Shown here: positions 21,442 to 32,942 of the stretch, one piece after another
Numbering within the stretch: the stretch's first letter is position 1
Layout: each line of letters opens with the position of its first letter
Source of the DNA: Thelonectria olida
Lineage: Eukaryota; Ascomycota; Sordariomycetes; Hypocreales; Nectriaceae
Direction: 5' to 3'
Length of the DNA: 64,000 bases
Assembly: GCA_020736575.1 (NCBI GenBank)
Contig: JAGPYM010000025.1
Span: forward strand, 62,001-126,000
The notes under the pieces: generated by a model
The model's database searches: none
Told to the model about the DNA's origin: nothing
What the model saw: the letters and a program-made list of their open reading frames with translations, nothing else
Program-made: the position numbers and the translations under genes

Positions 21442-23350
21442 GGCTAGATGAGGCAACTCAGGTTGAAGGAGGAATCTGATGGCTTAGCAGTTTGCTTTGG
21501 AGACTTCAGGGCTATTCAGAGCGGCCTAGGTGTTAACAAGACTTGGAATATCAAATATTGCAATGGAAACTGTATATATGTACAGCTGGATTCGGTATCA
21601 AACGATGCTCTTTTATTTCTTCTCTTTCCAATTTATTCTCTGTGAGGATAGCACTGAGCCTCCAACTTATGATGTCTTTGAGAAGTCGAGAAATGAGGTG
21701 TACCTACTGACTGGGAGATTAATTGTTTCAAGAAAATAATCATTCAGATCTCGTGCTTACTGTTCTTCTGACGACACTTCCCGCTTGATAGTTTTGTCTC
21801 GCTGTTAGTGCAGATTGTGATACACTCAAGGACTCCATCGCGTTCTCCTGAACATTCGAAACGGTATTATGCACCTACTCTTACCAATGCCCCTGGAGTT
21901 GACCCTCATGTTTCTGGGCCTATCACGAACTGTTTAAGCTGCTCTGAGCTTTCTGGCCGGATAAATGAAATCCGCTTCACAAGGAAACGAAGTATTCTTT
22001 CCACCCAAATGTTGCTATTATTCGCCGCTTGAGCGATTCTCTAGTGCTTTCGATGCTGATTCATCTTGTTGCAAATGCCATCCAGTTTAGGGCTTTGTCA
22101 GATACGCGGAATATCGCGATCACGGTAGGCAAACCTCAGGAACCTCCCAATGGCACCACGATCCCGGGGCTCCAAATTGTCCCATCCAAGTCAGGCGTAA
22201 GCAAGATCATAGCTTGCCAGGACTGGGGCGCAGAAGAAGCGGTGGACATGCAGCCTACTATTGAGGAACATAGCTCTAGAGTATCAGAGGAAGAAAAGCA
22301 GGTCATGATGAGTGCCACATCTGAAGTTGCCAGAGGCATGACTACGGCTGCCCCATTCAGGCGCGGCGGTCAGACAAACCGACTCACCAAGGTTGTCCCA
22401 AGCCACTCCCAATTAGGACCCCCCCGGCTGTAGTGATTCTGGTTATCCACCTAAGAATACAGCCAAAGGGTGTGCAAAGTGACACAGATGGTATGGTCTC
22501 GAAACCACTCCAAATACCCGATATGGTGGTAGGTGCATTATTACGAGGCTTGGGATGGTTAGCGGTTTTCAAACAAGCAGAGAGAGGGGAATAAGTTCCA
22601 TGGATATGCCCCTACATATTTGCATATGTTTTGGCTATGCGCATGGGTCAGCTTGGTTCGGGCAGTCTAACTCCCGATCATGAGTGGAGGTTGACCCTCC
22701 CAAAAGTCGTTATCACTCACCATTACCGCACCAAATGTCATTCTTCCTCGCTCTTGTGGGTTTCTAAGCATAGTCTCCTGGCTTACTGTCGCCCTGGTAT
22801 TGGATAAAGCCCTGATTCGTCTTCTCCCGTGAGACCTTTTGCGGCAACCGCACTAAGCCGAGTGACTATGAGAAGAACTTATGTGTTGTTGATCATCTTC
22901 CTTTATAGTCCATGTGCCGATTGGTCTTCTATCGGACAGAACTGCCAATTGGCTGTTTGATTGGCTGCGGCATGGAGTTTTGCGGAACTTGAAACCGTTG
23001 CCAAGAGACAATACTAATCGAACTGCTGCTTTTAGAAGGCCGATGAACCTATCTTATCACTCCGAGACTATGCCACCCACTTTGTATGCAACAAGGTTGT
23101 TACCACCTACCAAAAAGTCACTCGATACGAAAAAATGAAGCCACCAGACTGTTACCACCTACCTAAAGGGAACTAGATGTTCGATAATAAAGCCACCAAC
23201 CATGCCCCGGATTGGGAGTTGTTATTAGGTGCTCTACTATTGAGCGATAACGTCTCTATATAATGTGCCTAATTACCTTGACGCAATTAAGCATATCCGT
23301 ATGCTTCTTCCTAGTAGCTTCCTAGGTTTTTTTGGATCGCTCTCTTAGTC
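21442..23350. other. Intergenic, no gene recognised
   Basis: 1.9 kb without a supported gene. The open frame 22029-22433 (134 aa, Ser/Thr/Pro-rich) has no recognisable domain. It contains a two-unit degenerate tandem repeat near 23099. The last 100 bp include a CT-rich, TATA-containing stretch before the aminopeptidase ATG. Confidence 0.45.
23099..23204. repeat. Degenerate two-copy tandem repeat, period about 52 bp
   Basis: Copies start at 23099 and 23151. Each opens with GTTACCACCTACC or GTTACCACCTACCT and closes with AAGCCACCA about 40 nt later. The middle parts are diverged. It lies about 150-250 bp upstream of the aminopeptidase start, so a promoter role is possible but unproven. Confidence 0.5.
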
Positions 23351-24715
23351 ATGGTCAAGCTTGAGACTCTCGCACTCCTCTTCGGCGTCGGTTATGCTAT
23401 TGCCGGCGCCTTGGAGCAGCACCCGGGCTCTCTTCCTACTCGTCGAGACATGCTACAAGCTCGTGCAAAGGGCTTGCGTCTCGTCAAGACTAGTGATGAA
23501 GACGCCGGTGTTTGGATGACTGAGCAGGAGAAATTCGACAAATTGATTTCCAAGAAAGTCGGCTTTATGGATATTACCGACACCCTTGTAGGACACATGC
23601 CCGATCTGACTGACATCGGTAGCGACATGACTGACTGAAACTCCAGGAGCTAGAGAACCTTCGCCTCAACAGCCTTGCGAGCGACACGGTCACGATCCAA
23701 GCCATCCCCTCGGCTCCCTCGCATCAATCTGAAGCAAAGCAATTGATCGCCAAGGCTAACATCGCCAACCTCAGAACATGGGCCAACGCCATGGCGGCCT
23801 TCTACAATCGGTACTATCGGGGATCATATGCTTCAACCAGTGCCACTTGGATGTATAATGCTGTCGTCAACGTCACCCAGTCCAACTCGAAAATCACCGT
23901 CACGCGTTACACACACAGCTACAACCAACCTAGTGTCATTGCCAAGATCCCGGGATCTTCAAGTGCCGTGGTCATCGTCAGCGCTCACTACGACAGCATC
24001 GGCAGTACAACGAGCGGGCGCGCACCTGGCGCGGATGACAATGCTTCCGTAAGTGAGAACGCCTGGTGTATACTTGCGGCCCCGATTAACTGATTCATCC
24101 TAGGGAGTCGTTGTGATCCTAGAGGCGCTGCGAATCCTTGCTGGCGCAGGTTACTCGCCTAAAAATACGCTGGAATTTCACTTCTACAGTGGCGAAGAAG
24201 GCGGCCTGCTTGGTAGCCGAGATATTATGCAGTCTTATGTTACGAGCGGTGTCAACGTGCTCGCTGTCGTAAACCAGGACATGACGGGATACTCTCCGAA
24301 CAACGTGATTGCTGTCTATACCGACTATGTTGACACAACATTGACCAACTTTGTCAAGAAGCTGGTTCCCGTCTACACTGACCTGCCACTTTCGACCGAT
24401 GTTTGTGGATACGGCTGCAGCGACCAGTGAGTCTTGTCCTTACCACGTTATTAATGCCACTATGGCTGATCATCTGAGTACAGCGCATCCGCAAACTCGG
24501 CTGGCTTCCCCGCTGCGTACGTGTGTGATGAGAACATGGAAGATTCGAGCCCGTACATCCACTCGGCTTCGGATGCCATTTCCACGCTGAGCTTTGAGCA
24601 TATTCTCCAACATGTCAAGGTACGAGTTCACGCATGTCGTTGCCATTTTAACAAGGAAGACTACTGACATTTTCAGTTTACTGTTGGTTTCTTGGTTGAG
24701 GGATCTTATTTCTAG
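23351..24715 (+). CDS. Secreted leucine aminopeptidase, peptidase family M28
   Basis: join(23351..23587,23647..24048,24104..24426,24484..24619,24677..24715), 378 aa, the normal length of fungal LAP1-type enzymes. All four introns are 55-60 nt with matching phases. Signal peptide: VKLETLALLFGVGYAIAG. A propeptide follows (FMDIT). Co-catalytic zinc ligands and catalytic residues all look present: His in SAHYDSIG, Asp in PGADDNAS, Glu pair in SGEEGGLLGS, Asp in NQDMTGYS, His in YIHSASDAIS. The Cys pair around DVCGYGCSDH matches the conserved disulfide loop. It removes N-terminal residues from peptides outside the cell. Intact, unlike its neighbours on both sides. Confidence 0.93.
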
Positions 24716-25315
24716 TGGGTCATTGCCGACTGGTCGAGACTATAGCCTCGTTGTAAGCCACCCGGAGCAGGAGTATTGCTTCTGCACCTGAGGGTTTCAC
24801 GGACTTGGTGACACACGTTGTGTGTGCATTGTGCAGTGGGTGCACATAGAACTGAAACCTCGTATATACTTCACGCTTCTAAGTTTTATTTCAACTCCCT
24901 GCACATCTGGGCCTGCGATGATAAAGACCTCTCCTATAAGAACAAATTTTTATGGCTGCGATAGACTTGTTGAGGAACTAGAGGCCTGGAGGTTCTCAAC
25001 CTAATCTTCATTCAAGCGGAACAAGGCCTGAAAAGGTGGCCAAGCAACCTGTGGTGGTAATACTCCATGGCCATCCCGGACTTGCCCTTTGTCATTACTT
25101 GATGCCAATGCAGTGTCAGGCGTTTGTAAACCTGGTGTTGGTTGAGCACCAGGGGCGATGAATACATCCCGGCTGTTCTGTTCTAAGTTGTCCTGGAGGT
25201 TTGAGCGATCAGATGCAATAGCTGTTGGGGGCACCGGAAGGCACGAATCCGCTGTGAACTGGCTGCTGCCGCCCAAAGAGACATCCTGAGTCGCCTTCGA
25301 TACTTCGATGAGAGA
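24716..25315. other. Intergenic; possible extra exon of the leftward gene
   Basis: Convergent 3' region. A minus-strand frame at 25001-25276 (91 aa, Pro/Gln/Asn-rich) has protein-like composition and could be a last exon of the gene at 25316-27278, but no splice pair with matching phase was found. Otherwise nothing recognisable. Confidence 0.35.
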
Positions 25316-27278
25316 CTAGTGACGGGCCCTGGCGGCCTCCATTGTTCGCAGCACTTCACTGGATTCTTTCCACTCAGGATTCAACCTGTAAGTATCAATT
25401 TCCTGGCGACATCGTCGTAGAGCCCATAGTCTTACGGCTTTGTCGACGACGACACATAGCTCCGTGGTTGCATCCTTAGTGTTTAACGCTGGATTGTTCG
25501 CCACCTCTGGTATGCGTGGAACTAGTTCGCAGATGGCTTGAGTGATGCAGGATGACAGTTGAGGTTTGGCATCTTGATCAATATTGCTTTCTAGAAGCTT
25601 GAGTGTTGATATTGAGCGGAATGCAGGCCCAAAAAAATCCTCAACCTCGTCGAATACTGCCTTCCATGGCTTCTCGATGAGACGTGCACAATAACCGCCA
25701 CTGTCGTCTGCCGGCAACACATCCAAAGAGGCTTCCATAGATGGAGTTTTGAACAAAGATATTTCTGTTCGGACTGTGTCGAGAACCCGTCGTTCAAGAC
25801 GCATCGATTCCTGCTCTACTTGAGCCAGCAAGTCCTCGTCTGTTCTCTCGGTTCTTCGCGCCAGAAGTGCGGGCTTGAGATCTTCTCGGAGAAGAGGCTT
25901 ATTGTTCTCCCGCCTGTCCATGACCAAAGTGGGCCTAGGATTGATCCATGCTATCACATGTGTCATTACTTGCATCATGATCCTCCCCTCTTCCTTGGTT
26001 GTTTTGAGAAGTTTTTGGACCTCTGGAAATTCCATCTCGGGTTGCTTGGAGATGTGGTGGTACACCGCTTCATAGTCAACATCGTCCATTTCGTCGAGAA
26101 ATCCCTCACGACGTCGTAATGCTCCCCTATGCTGTCCATAGGCTGAAGAATTGGGCTCCTTGAGTTCTTCAGGGTAAAAGAGCCTTTTCACGTCTGTGAC
26201 TGTATGGTTGAGGGGTAGTGTGGCGGCTATCTTGGCCCAATCTGTTGCGTGCACCTGTTCCGCAGTATCGCCTGGCAGATTTTCAAGTACATTGAGTACC
26301 TGTTCGAATGTTGCGAACCAATACTTGACAATGTGTTAACATACATCGACTCGATGGATGGGAACATATAAACCCACAGCATCAACTCGATAACTGGCCA
26401 TCCAATCCCAAGTCGAGATATTGAGAGTACTCCTGCCGAGCGTAGTCGTACACCACCGTGTAATCATGGATCTCCACCGCTTATTTTTCCAGAGCGTGAC
26501 AAGTCGGCCGATAGGGAACCTATCTTCGCGATTGAGGCGTAAGATGTCAGTGATCTGCTTTTCCACGGTAATTTTGTTACCTTGGAATAGAGCACCATCG
26601 TGACTGGCTGCCATCACGAGCTGTGTCCAGATTTGTCCATGTGTGTCGGGCAGGGATGGATCCTGACGGTTTACACGGAGTTTGATGTCCAGTTCCAAGG
26701 GAAGCTTATCTAAAAATCGTCAGTATTTTTCTCTCTGACCGGAGCCTGTTGTTCTGGGTTGACTGACCTCGATCATAGAAATTGCACGTCCACCATAAAC
26801 CCTTGGCATTTGCCCCAATCTGCTTTACGTACTCGCATAAAGCTTGAATTCGATGCTGGCAGGTCATAACTTCAACCTTCTCCTTGGGGTTAACTTTCGA
26901 CCAATCATCAAATGAAAACACTCGACGTGACGGTGTATTGAATCGCTGCGCCCCAAGGTGGCTCATCATCCATTCTACAGCCTGTGCGCTGCATTGAACC
27001 AAGAGATAATTCTCCTCTGCCTGTCGCTCCAGGGCATCCTCCTTGAAGAGACGGCTCAGCTTGGATACATGCCGACGATTAACAGATCTATTGGTCCCTC
27101 TTTCCCAAGTGCAAGTGAGAACATCGAGAGGTGTCTTCGCGGTAGCGAGTAGATATGACTCAGCCCGCTGTATGATAGAAGTACCGTCTTGAAGCATTGA
27201 TAATTCAGTGTGCAATCTTTGCCGTTTTGATGATGCATTGGCGCTTGTGGGTTGAGTGCCTTCTTGTTGGTGTTTCAT
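25316..27278 (-). CDS. Unknown 616-aa protein with ParB-like QHR box
   Basis: complement(join(25316..26323,26378..26709,26768..27278)). Two introns of 54 and 58 nt restore frame and phase. The second in-frame ATG (27278) is preferred because the first (27293) overlaps the amidase 3' end. The N-terminal domain has VNRRHVSKLSRLF, a conserved-looking EENYLLVQCSAQAV, VMTCQHRIQALCEYV and WWTCNFYDRDKLP. The arrangement of a substrate-like helix followed by a G/C-x-HR box recalls ParB/sulfiredoxin-type folds and, loosely, the DUF3723 proteins often carried by fungal Starship elements. This is a visual resemblance only. The C-terminal 330 residues are helical and charged (ERRVLDTVRTEI, CRQEIDTYRLNPEW) with no known motif. 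No signal or TM. Function not assigned. Confidence 0.6.
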
Positions 27279-27279
27279 C

Positions 27280-29183
27280 CTAACACTCTTCATCCCGAAG
27301 CGTCGGCGCTACAATCTGGATCGAGCACGGCGCGCTATCAATTGCATCCAGCGTATCTGAAGAGATCAGCCATTACATTAATGATATTATTAGGGCCCTT
27401 GGCAGAATACTGACAGTCAGGGGTGAAGGGAGCCGCTGCAGCATTGGAAGTGCCGTCCTTCTCTTTAGACGCAGTGCTGAAAGGAATCACAGCGGCAGGA
27501 TACTGTTGAAGACGTTAGTACTTTCTTATTAGACCTGATCCAAGACATAGAGAACTTACGTCTAGAACGCTCCACATGACAGTATAGATGGGAACGCCGA
27601 AGGTATCATGGGGTACGGCTGAGCTGACGGCGGGAGGTGCGATGAGCACATCAGATTGTTGTCCAGCCACGTCTGCTTCCAAGCCTCAGCGTAGCTTGCG
27701 CGAGCCACGTTGAGACCATGGAACTGCTCTACCTTGCTGAGCTCTGGTGATACGGGAAATCCGCCTCAAGCAAAGGAATGCATCTGGCAAGCTACAGAGG
27801 TAACCAAAGGCTCTCCGAGCACTTCCCACAAATCCTTAGTGTCATCGGCGCCGAGACAAAAAAAATTGGTACACGATTCTGGCACCGATTCTGGCGCTTC
27901 GCTCGGAGGCAAAAGGCAGTTCGGCAATGTTGTGTCCCGCGCAGCGCAAGAGAGCGACGGCTTCCGCAAGTGCACAGCGGATGGGGGCGTGCAAGGGATA
28001 GTCAGGGTCTTCGGCCATCCGACCAATGGCCAGCGTCCGGTCAGCTTGACATCAATTCTTCTCCAGGGAATGTTGAGCGATGTAGAATCGTAGTTCCACA
28101 GCACAGCCTAGATGACTGTCTCCATGAAAAGAGACAGATCTTCAACTGAGTGGGCTAGTGGACCGACAACCGGCAGCATGCTGGAAAGCCAAGGCACAGG
28201 AAAGGGGAAATGTGTCTGGCCGCCGAATGGGATGCGGTTGGCGGTGGGCTTGAAGCCGTAAATGCCACAGCAAGTTGCGGGGATGCGAACGGAACCCGCG
28301 AGATCGTTTCCAATACCAAGCACTGATCCCCGAAAGGAAACAAGAGCTCCTTCGCCGCCACTGGAGCCGCCAGCAGTGAGACAGGACTTGATAGAGTTCA
28401 ATGTTCTCCCAAATATGTTGTTCTCCGAATCGGCGGTCTAGTGAAATGAGGCGCTGGCTCAGAGATTGCAATTGTGGTTTCACCCAAGGGCTTCTTGCTC
28501 ACCATCATAGTCTGTGGAACATTTGTTTTGCAGTAGAGGACAGCACCAGCGTCAACAAGAATCTTGACCAGAGCGGCATCATCGGTTGGAGGAGGTCTTT
28601 TGAGATATTCAACGAAGCCGGCCGTAGCGTAGTGGTTTCTAATGTGGAAACAATCCTGCGTTAATTCTTCAGTGTGGCAAGGCTGAGTTACGGTGTGACT
28701 CTTTACCTTGAAACTGGCGGGTAGCCCGTTAAGAGGTCCGACAACTTGGCCAGTCTGCCTTAATGTTTGGTCTAGCGACTTTGCCCGTTCAATCGCCTCG
28801 TCGAAGAAGATCTCGGTCAAACATGAGGTCTAACTGCATTGTTAACCGCGACGCTTAGTGACTGTGTACCAATAATACTCACCAGCTGGTTGGCTAGAGC
28901 AGCTCGCTTGCAAGAAGGCAACAGTGACCTCCTCGGCAGTGAGTTCCTGAGCCCGAATGAGTTGCAAGATGCTCGAGGCGCTGTGATTCTCAGTGATATC
29001 AAGTTCCTTAATGCTGAGGAGCCCGGACTGTCGCGCGACTTGCAGCTCAACGAGTCGTCCGTCCTGGGCGGTTCCGATCCCACTGAGTGTCTTCAGTTTG
29101 TCATCGTTGAGGGTCCAAGCAGAAGGTATGGAATCCTGTTGCTTTGCCCGGTGGACCGTAACAAGACTTTTCCAATCAGCCAT
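27280..29183 (-). pseudogene. Amidase-signature enzyme pseudogene
   Basis: Leftward from the ATG at 29183 (ADWKSLVTVHRAKQQ). The amidase landmarks are clear: catalytic Lys in VLYCKTNVPQTMM, the Gly/Ser loop TAGGSSGGEGALVSF, nucleophile Ser in GNDLAGSVRIPATC, then GPLAHSVEDLSLF and the C-terminal APCSIQIVAPTLRDEE. Several introns are intact (for example GTGAGC to CACTAG before TADSENN). The gene is nevertheless broken many times. There is a 1-nt insertion near 28915, where two frames are needed to read FCKRAALANQL. An in-frame TAG lies at 28108-28110 (inferred from CAG), and frames shift near 28025, at an A8 run near 27857-27864 and near 27655, with a TGA near 27770. The C-terminus stops at 27280, two bases from the next gene's ATG. 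The product would have hydrolysed an amide; substrate unknown. Confidence 0.85.
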
Positions 29184-29467
29184 AGCTCAAGATAAGTGCG
29201 GTGTGAGTTTGTGGTGGTGGTTTGAGAGCTGTAGGTGACCGCGCGAGCAGGATGGCTTTATACCCAGTCAATAACGATCCAACTTACATCACTTTCGGCA
29301 GTTTGCTTGCGGAGAGCCCAGAGTGGCTTAGTGGCGCACTTTTTACCTCTAAACGGGCAAACCCCCTCCATGTTTAAACCCGCAAAGTGGGGCTGTCCCC
29401 ATGCCTTTATTCCAAGTTGTTCCTTGTTCCCTCCACCACATCACCTTGAAGCAGGTCATCAGTCCCA
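29184..29467. promoter_or_regulatory. Divergent intergenic region, amidase and regulator
   Basis: 284 bp between the leftward amidase start and the rightward regulator start. A shared bidirectional control region is inferred from the head-to-head layout, which is frequent for a pathway-specific regulator and its target. No operator was identified. Confidence 0.35.
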
Positions 29468-31166
29468 ATGATGCCTCCGCAAAGAGGCTTCTTGAACTGC
29501 TGTGGACGAAAGAAAAAGTGTGATGCAAGGTTTGTCGGCACAACTCGGAACGCCTTGCGTACATGTCTCACTAAAACTCGTCAGGCAGCCGTTCTGCTCA
29601 GCTTGCGAGAAGCTCGGCTTAACTTGTCTGGGCTACGAGAGGTCTCTGCGCTGTGTGAAGGGCATTGTTTCCCGATGACGATTGACCGGCGTTGCCACTC
29701 CAGAGCAGGCTGCATCGGCAATTGGCACACCATCAGTGCCATCACTGCCGCAAGTTACCAATCCCACAGCAGATCCCCGAGGTTTCCGCGGCCTTGATCC
29801 ACCTCGGGAGACTTGCGGTGATGGGAATCTGACTGGCGCCCCTGCGGACCGGCTTCCGTCAACAAGCGCCTCATTCTTCCAGTCTGAGCCTTCTATGGCT
29901 AATCTCAGAGGAGCCAAGGACATCTTTGGACAATGTAAGTTGCCCTGCTACCTTTCGCCTTGGGCGACAATGGGTAATCACTGAAAGCCTGCGACCAGTC
30001 TTGTCATCAGGTCTACCGAAACTCCACAAGCTCAGAGGCTGCACCTGGATCGAGGATCTGATACGAGAGGGGGTGACTCACAGCAAAGCCCTTTTATCCA
30101 TCTCTGCAGCCATCCGGGGGGCCTTTCAGGACGGAGGCCAAGACCTGTCTGTATCAAGACTGGAGCACCTTGGCTTTGCCTTACATATTCTTCAGTTAGA
30201 GGCGTCACAAGCGCAGGGGACCTTACAAGCCGGCACGCTCACCGCTGGAATTCTGCTGTACACTTTTTACGTAGGTTGAACCTCCAGCCGCCCCAGATAT
30301 TGTCGACAAATAGAAGGGATCGCAAAATGGGGCCTTGCTAAGAACTGTCTTAGTTTCTCCAGGGCTGGCCTTGCACGCATCTATTGCAGATATTCAGCGC
30401 CTACTGCCTGCAAACCTTCATGACACCGCAGGCTCTGGAGCTCGAGGATGACCGAAACATCTGCACTGCTCTTGAATCCATTGCTGTCATGGACCTGCCC
30501 TTTTTTGTGCTGGGCAGGAGGACCCCGAGTGCCGGCATCTGGAAGAGGTTCCGGAAAACCCAAGATACCTGGAGACAAGGGCGACTCGCTGGTTCGGAAC
30601 CCATCACCGGGATGCCAAGATCCCTATTGGATATCTTTGCTTCCGCGGACACGGATAACGAATCTAGACGTGACGCTGTTCTTTCGTTCTGGACGTGGCA
30701 GGGCGGAAATGTAGGAGCTCTTCAATGCTATTTTTAGGACTGCTGGCGATTCTCGGGTATTTTGGATGTGCGCCGGCGTAGGCGGCTTGCTAACCGCAGT
30801 TGCATATCTCCAAGATACGGCGGCGAAGACGCGGTTGCAAGCACTAAGGAAGTCATGTCCCGTTTGATGGCGAGCATGAAAATGATTCATACGGCGCTGA
30901 GCGCACATGACACTGACAGCCCGCATCCCTACAACGCACTCGTGTATCCTCTAATAACTGCGAGTCTAGAGGTCTATCGCCTTCAGGGCCATCCGGAATG
31001 GAAGCAAACGCTGGTCGAAGTTCGTTCTTGTGTGGAAGAGCGAAGCCCTTATGGGTTAGCCAAGATCACTTTCCAACTGATAGATGATTCCTGGAAAAAT
31101 GGCACTTTAGATTTTGACGTTGATACTGCAGCTTATATGGAGAAGGTTGAAATTGCACTCTTTTAG
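29468..31166 (+). pseudogene. Decayed Zn2Cys6 regulator of fungal_trans_2 type
   Basis: Exon 1 (29468..29529) ends in a partly deleted first half-cluster, NCCGRKKKCDAR. After a 55-nt intron (29530..29584) the second half QPFCSACEKLGLTCLGYE follows in phase, so a C6 cluster is recognisable but lacks spacing and a Cys in its first half. Downstream segments match fungal_trans_2 (PF11951) proteins: ALLSISAAIRGAF, SIADIQRLLPANLHD, ALESIAVMDLPFFVLGRRTP, DVRRRRRLAN, then the typical end NALVYPLITASLEV ... VDTAAYMEKVEIALF at 31166. Frames change near 29990, 30420 and 30740 without good introns to explain them, so the gene looks decayed, although a multi-intron model cannot be fully excluded. Head-to-head with the amidase pseudogene. 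Confidence 0.6.
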
Positions 31167-31342
31167 GATTGGTGTATTTTCACCTCAGTCTTAGATTTCG
31201 CAGAGGCTTCCTCGACGATGCCCTGAAACCAGCAGTCATGGTCAGTCGCCAGGCGCTTTGTGGCTAGGTAGCTACCTAACTAGAGCAAATAGTACTGGAC
31301 ATCAGCAGCCGATGATAATGAATCCCTGTAATTCGTTTACGC

Positions 31343-31360
31343 TAGGTAGGTAGGTAGGTA
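31343..31360. repeat. TAGG tetranucleotide microsatellite
   Basis: About 4.5 units of TAGG/GTAG. Similar TAGG-containing motifs occur nearby at 31263-31290. Confidence 0.7.
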
Positions 31361-32300
31361 CAAATGAACAGAGCCAGGTCCACCTATCCGATAGCACCTA
31401 GCGTGAGAGGCATGGATGTTCCAGTGATTAATACCACTGTACCTTCCAAACCCACTGCATCCAGAGCGCCGCTACCGTTTCAGAGCCAACCTATTTTCCT
31501 CCAGATTTCTATCGCCTAATCATTCTTCCGTTTTCTCACTCGCTGTCACACCGTTGACGGTTGGGTTGTGGTTTGCTCCCACCATCAAACCATCCTCTTC
31601 CGATTTACTCAGGCAATACAGCATTTGCAATATTTGCGGTCGAGGCTGGGGACAATGGTGGAGTTGAATCGTGATTGACATCCGAGGTTGGATTTTCAAG
31701 ATCTTGGAGGGATTCCGATTCGGCCGGCGCGGGGACTGATTGAGTAAAGTGGGTTAAGAATAAGGTCCAACAATATAGTTTTCGTACAGACAAGGGTCGA
31801 AAGAGATGGATCGACGTACCTGGAACCGTAGACGACCTCCCTCTGCACCTCTCGGAAGCTTTCCAACAAAGAAGCATCATCGGTGGAAGATTGACCACAA
31901 CACCAGCAATGGCAACGATAGCACCTGGTTCCAAACCCATAATTGGTACTATTGGGGCCGGGTTGGTTGGATGTTTGTCCAAGTGCGAAGTACACCCGGA
32001 TAAGATCCAAACGTTCCGTTGAGTGTTAGGAATTTAGGGTAAATTAATAGCAAAGATGGTAATAGTAGGCAAGAAAAACTTGCAAATTGACGGGGCGATC
32101 ACTCTCTGCTTCATTTTGCCGTCATGGAGATCAATATATAGGTAGATACGTGAGAAGACAAACAGGTGGGCAGAGTCAGTGCTGCTTCAATCTGGTAGCG
32201 AAGAACCAGGTGAAAAAAGAGGATTTTGGCAACTGCTCAGAACCAAACCTGGGGTCCGGGTGGGTCTATCAGAGGACTGCCGGAAGTAGACCATGCATGG

Positions 32301-32400
32301 AGCCCAGATAAAAAAAGAGAATTCTGGCAACTCACCAAGAATAACCGTGCAGCCCAGATAAAAAAAAGAGAATTCTGGCAACTCACCTAGAATAACCAAG
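32301..32400. repeat. 50-bp tandem duplication
   Basis: Two nearly identical adjacent 50-bp units begin AGCCCAGATAAAAAAAGAG at 32301 and 32351, differing in A-run length and a CCAAG/CCTAG change. A third, more diverged copy (AAAAAAGAGGATTTTGGCAA) lies at about 32213-32232. Confidence 0.8.
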
Positions 32401-32942
32401 CCCCAGTGCAGAAGCCTGCGCGGTGCATGGCCCGTCCGTGTAGCCACCCCCTGAATTGCGAATTTTGGACAGCCAATGAACAAGGGCCGTGTACGCAACG
32501 GTTCCCAATAGTGAGACTGGCCGTGTGTAACGGTTTGGCCATATAAGACACCAATATCCCCCCCGCTCATCTGGAGTCGACGACGACAGTAACTTCACAC
32601 ACCTCAACTTTACCACCAACTTTTCCGCACACACACAAGAACAATTCCTCGCTTTTTGTCCCACATCATCTGAAATTGCAACTCGTCTGCTCCAAGCTAT
32701 TTGCACTCGTTCTATCTCATTTCCTTTACCTCCACCTCTATCCTAAGTGTTTTGTGCATGTCACAAGACACTCGCCCCCTCGTCAACAGACTTAACATAG
32801 GTAGAGCTCAAAAGCCTCACGACTCCCGAATTTTTCTTTCAATCTCATCACAAATTGCGCCAAGCGGCCCGGCACTCTTCACTCATCACTCATCATTTTC
32901 CTCATTTCACTCTCCCTTCAGCCGCTCAGACCATCACGCACC

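Larger units (their letters stand above)
31167..32942. other. Intergenic with short repeats, no gene recognised
   Basis: 1.8 kb between a decayed regulator and the Clr5-ankyrin gene. It holds a TAGG microsatellite, a 50-bp tandem duplication with a third diverged copy, and a long CT-rich, CA-rich leader before position 32943. Open frames here have no domain content. Confidence 0.45.

Noticed and set aside
22029..22433. Plus-strand open frame of 134 codons
   Set aside because: No motif, no signal peptide and no neighbour support.
29676..29678. In-frame TGA in the second exon of the amidase-linked regulator
   Set aside because: A 54-nt phase-0 intron (GTGAAG to GAGCAG) can remove it; not used as evidence of decay. 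Other frame breaks in the gene remain.
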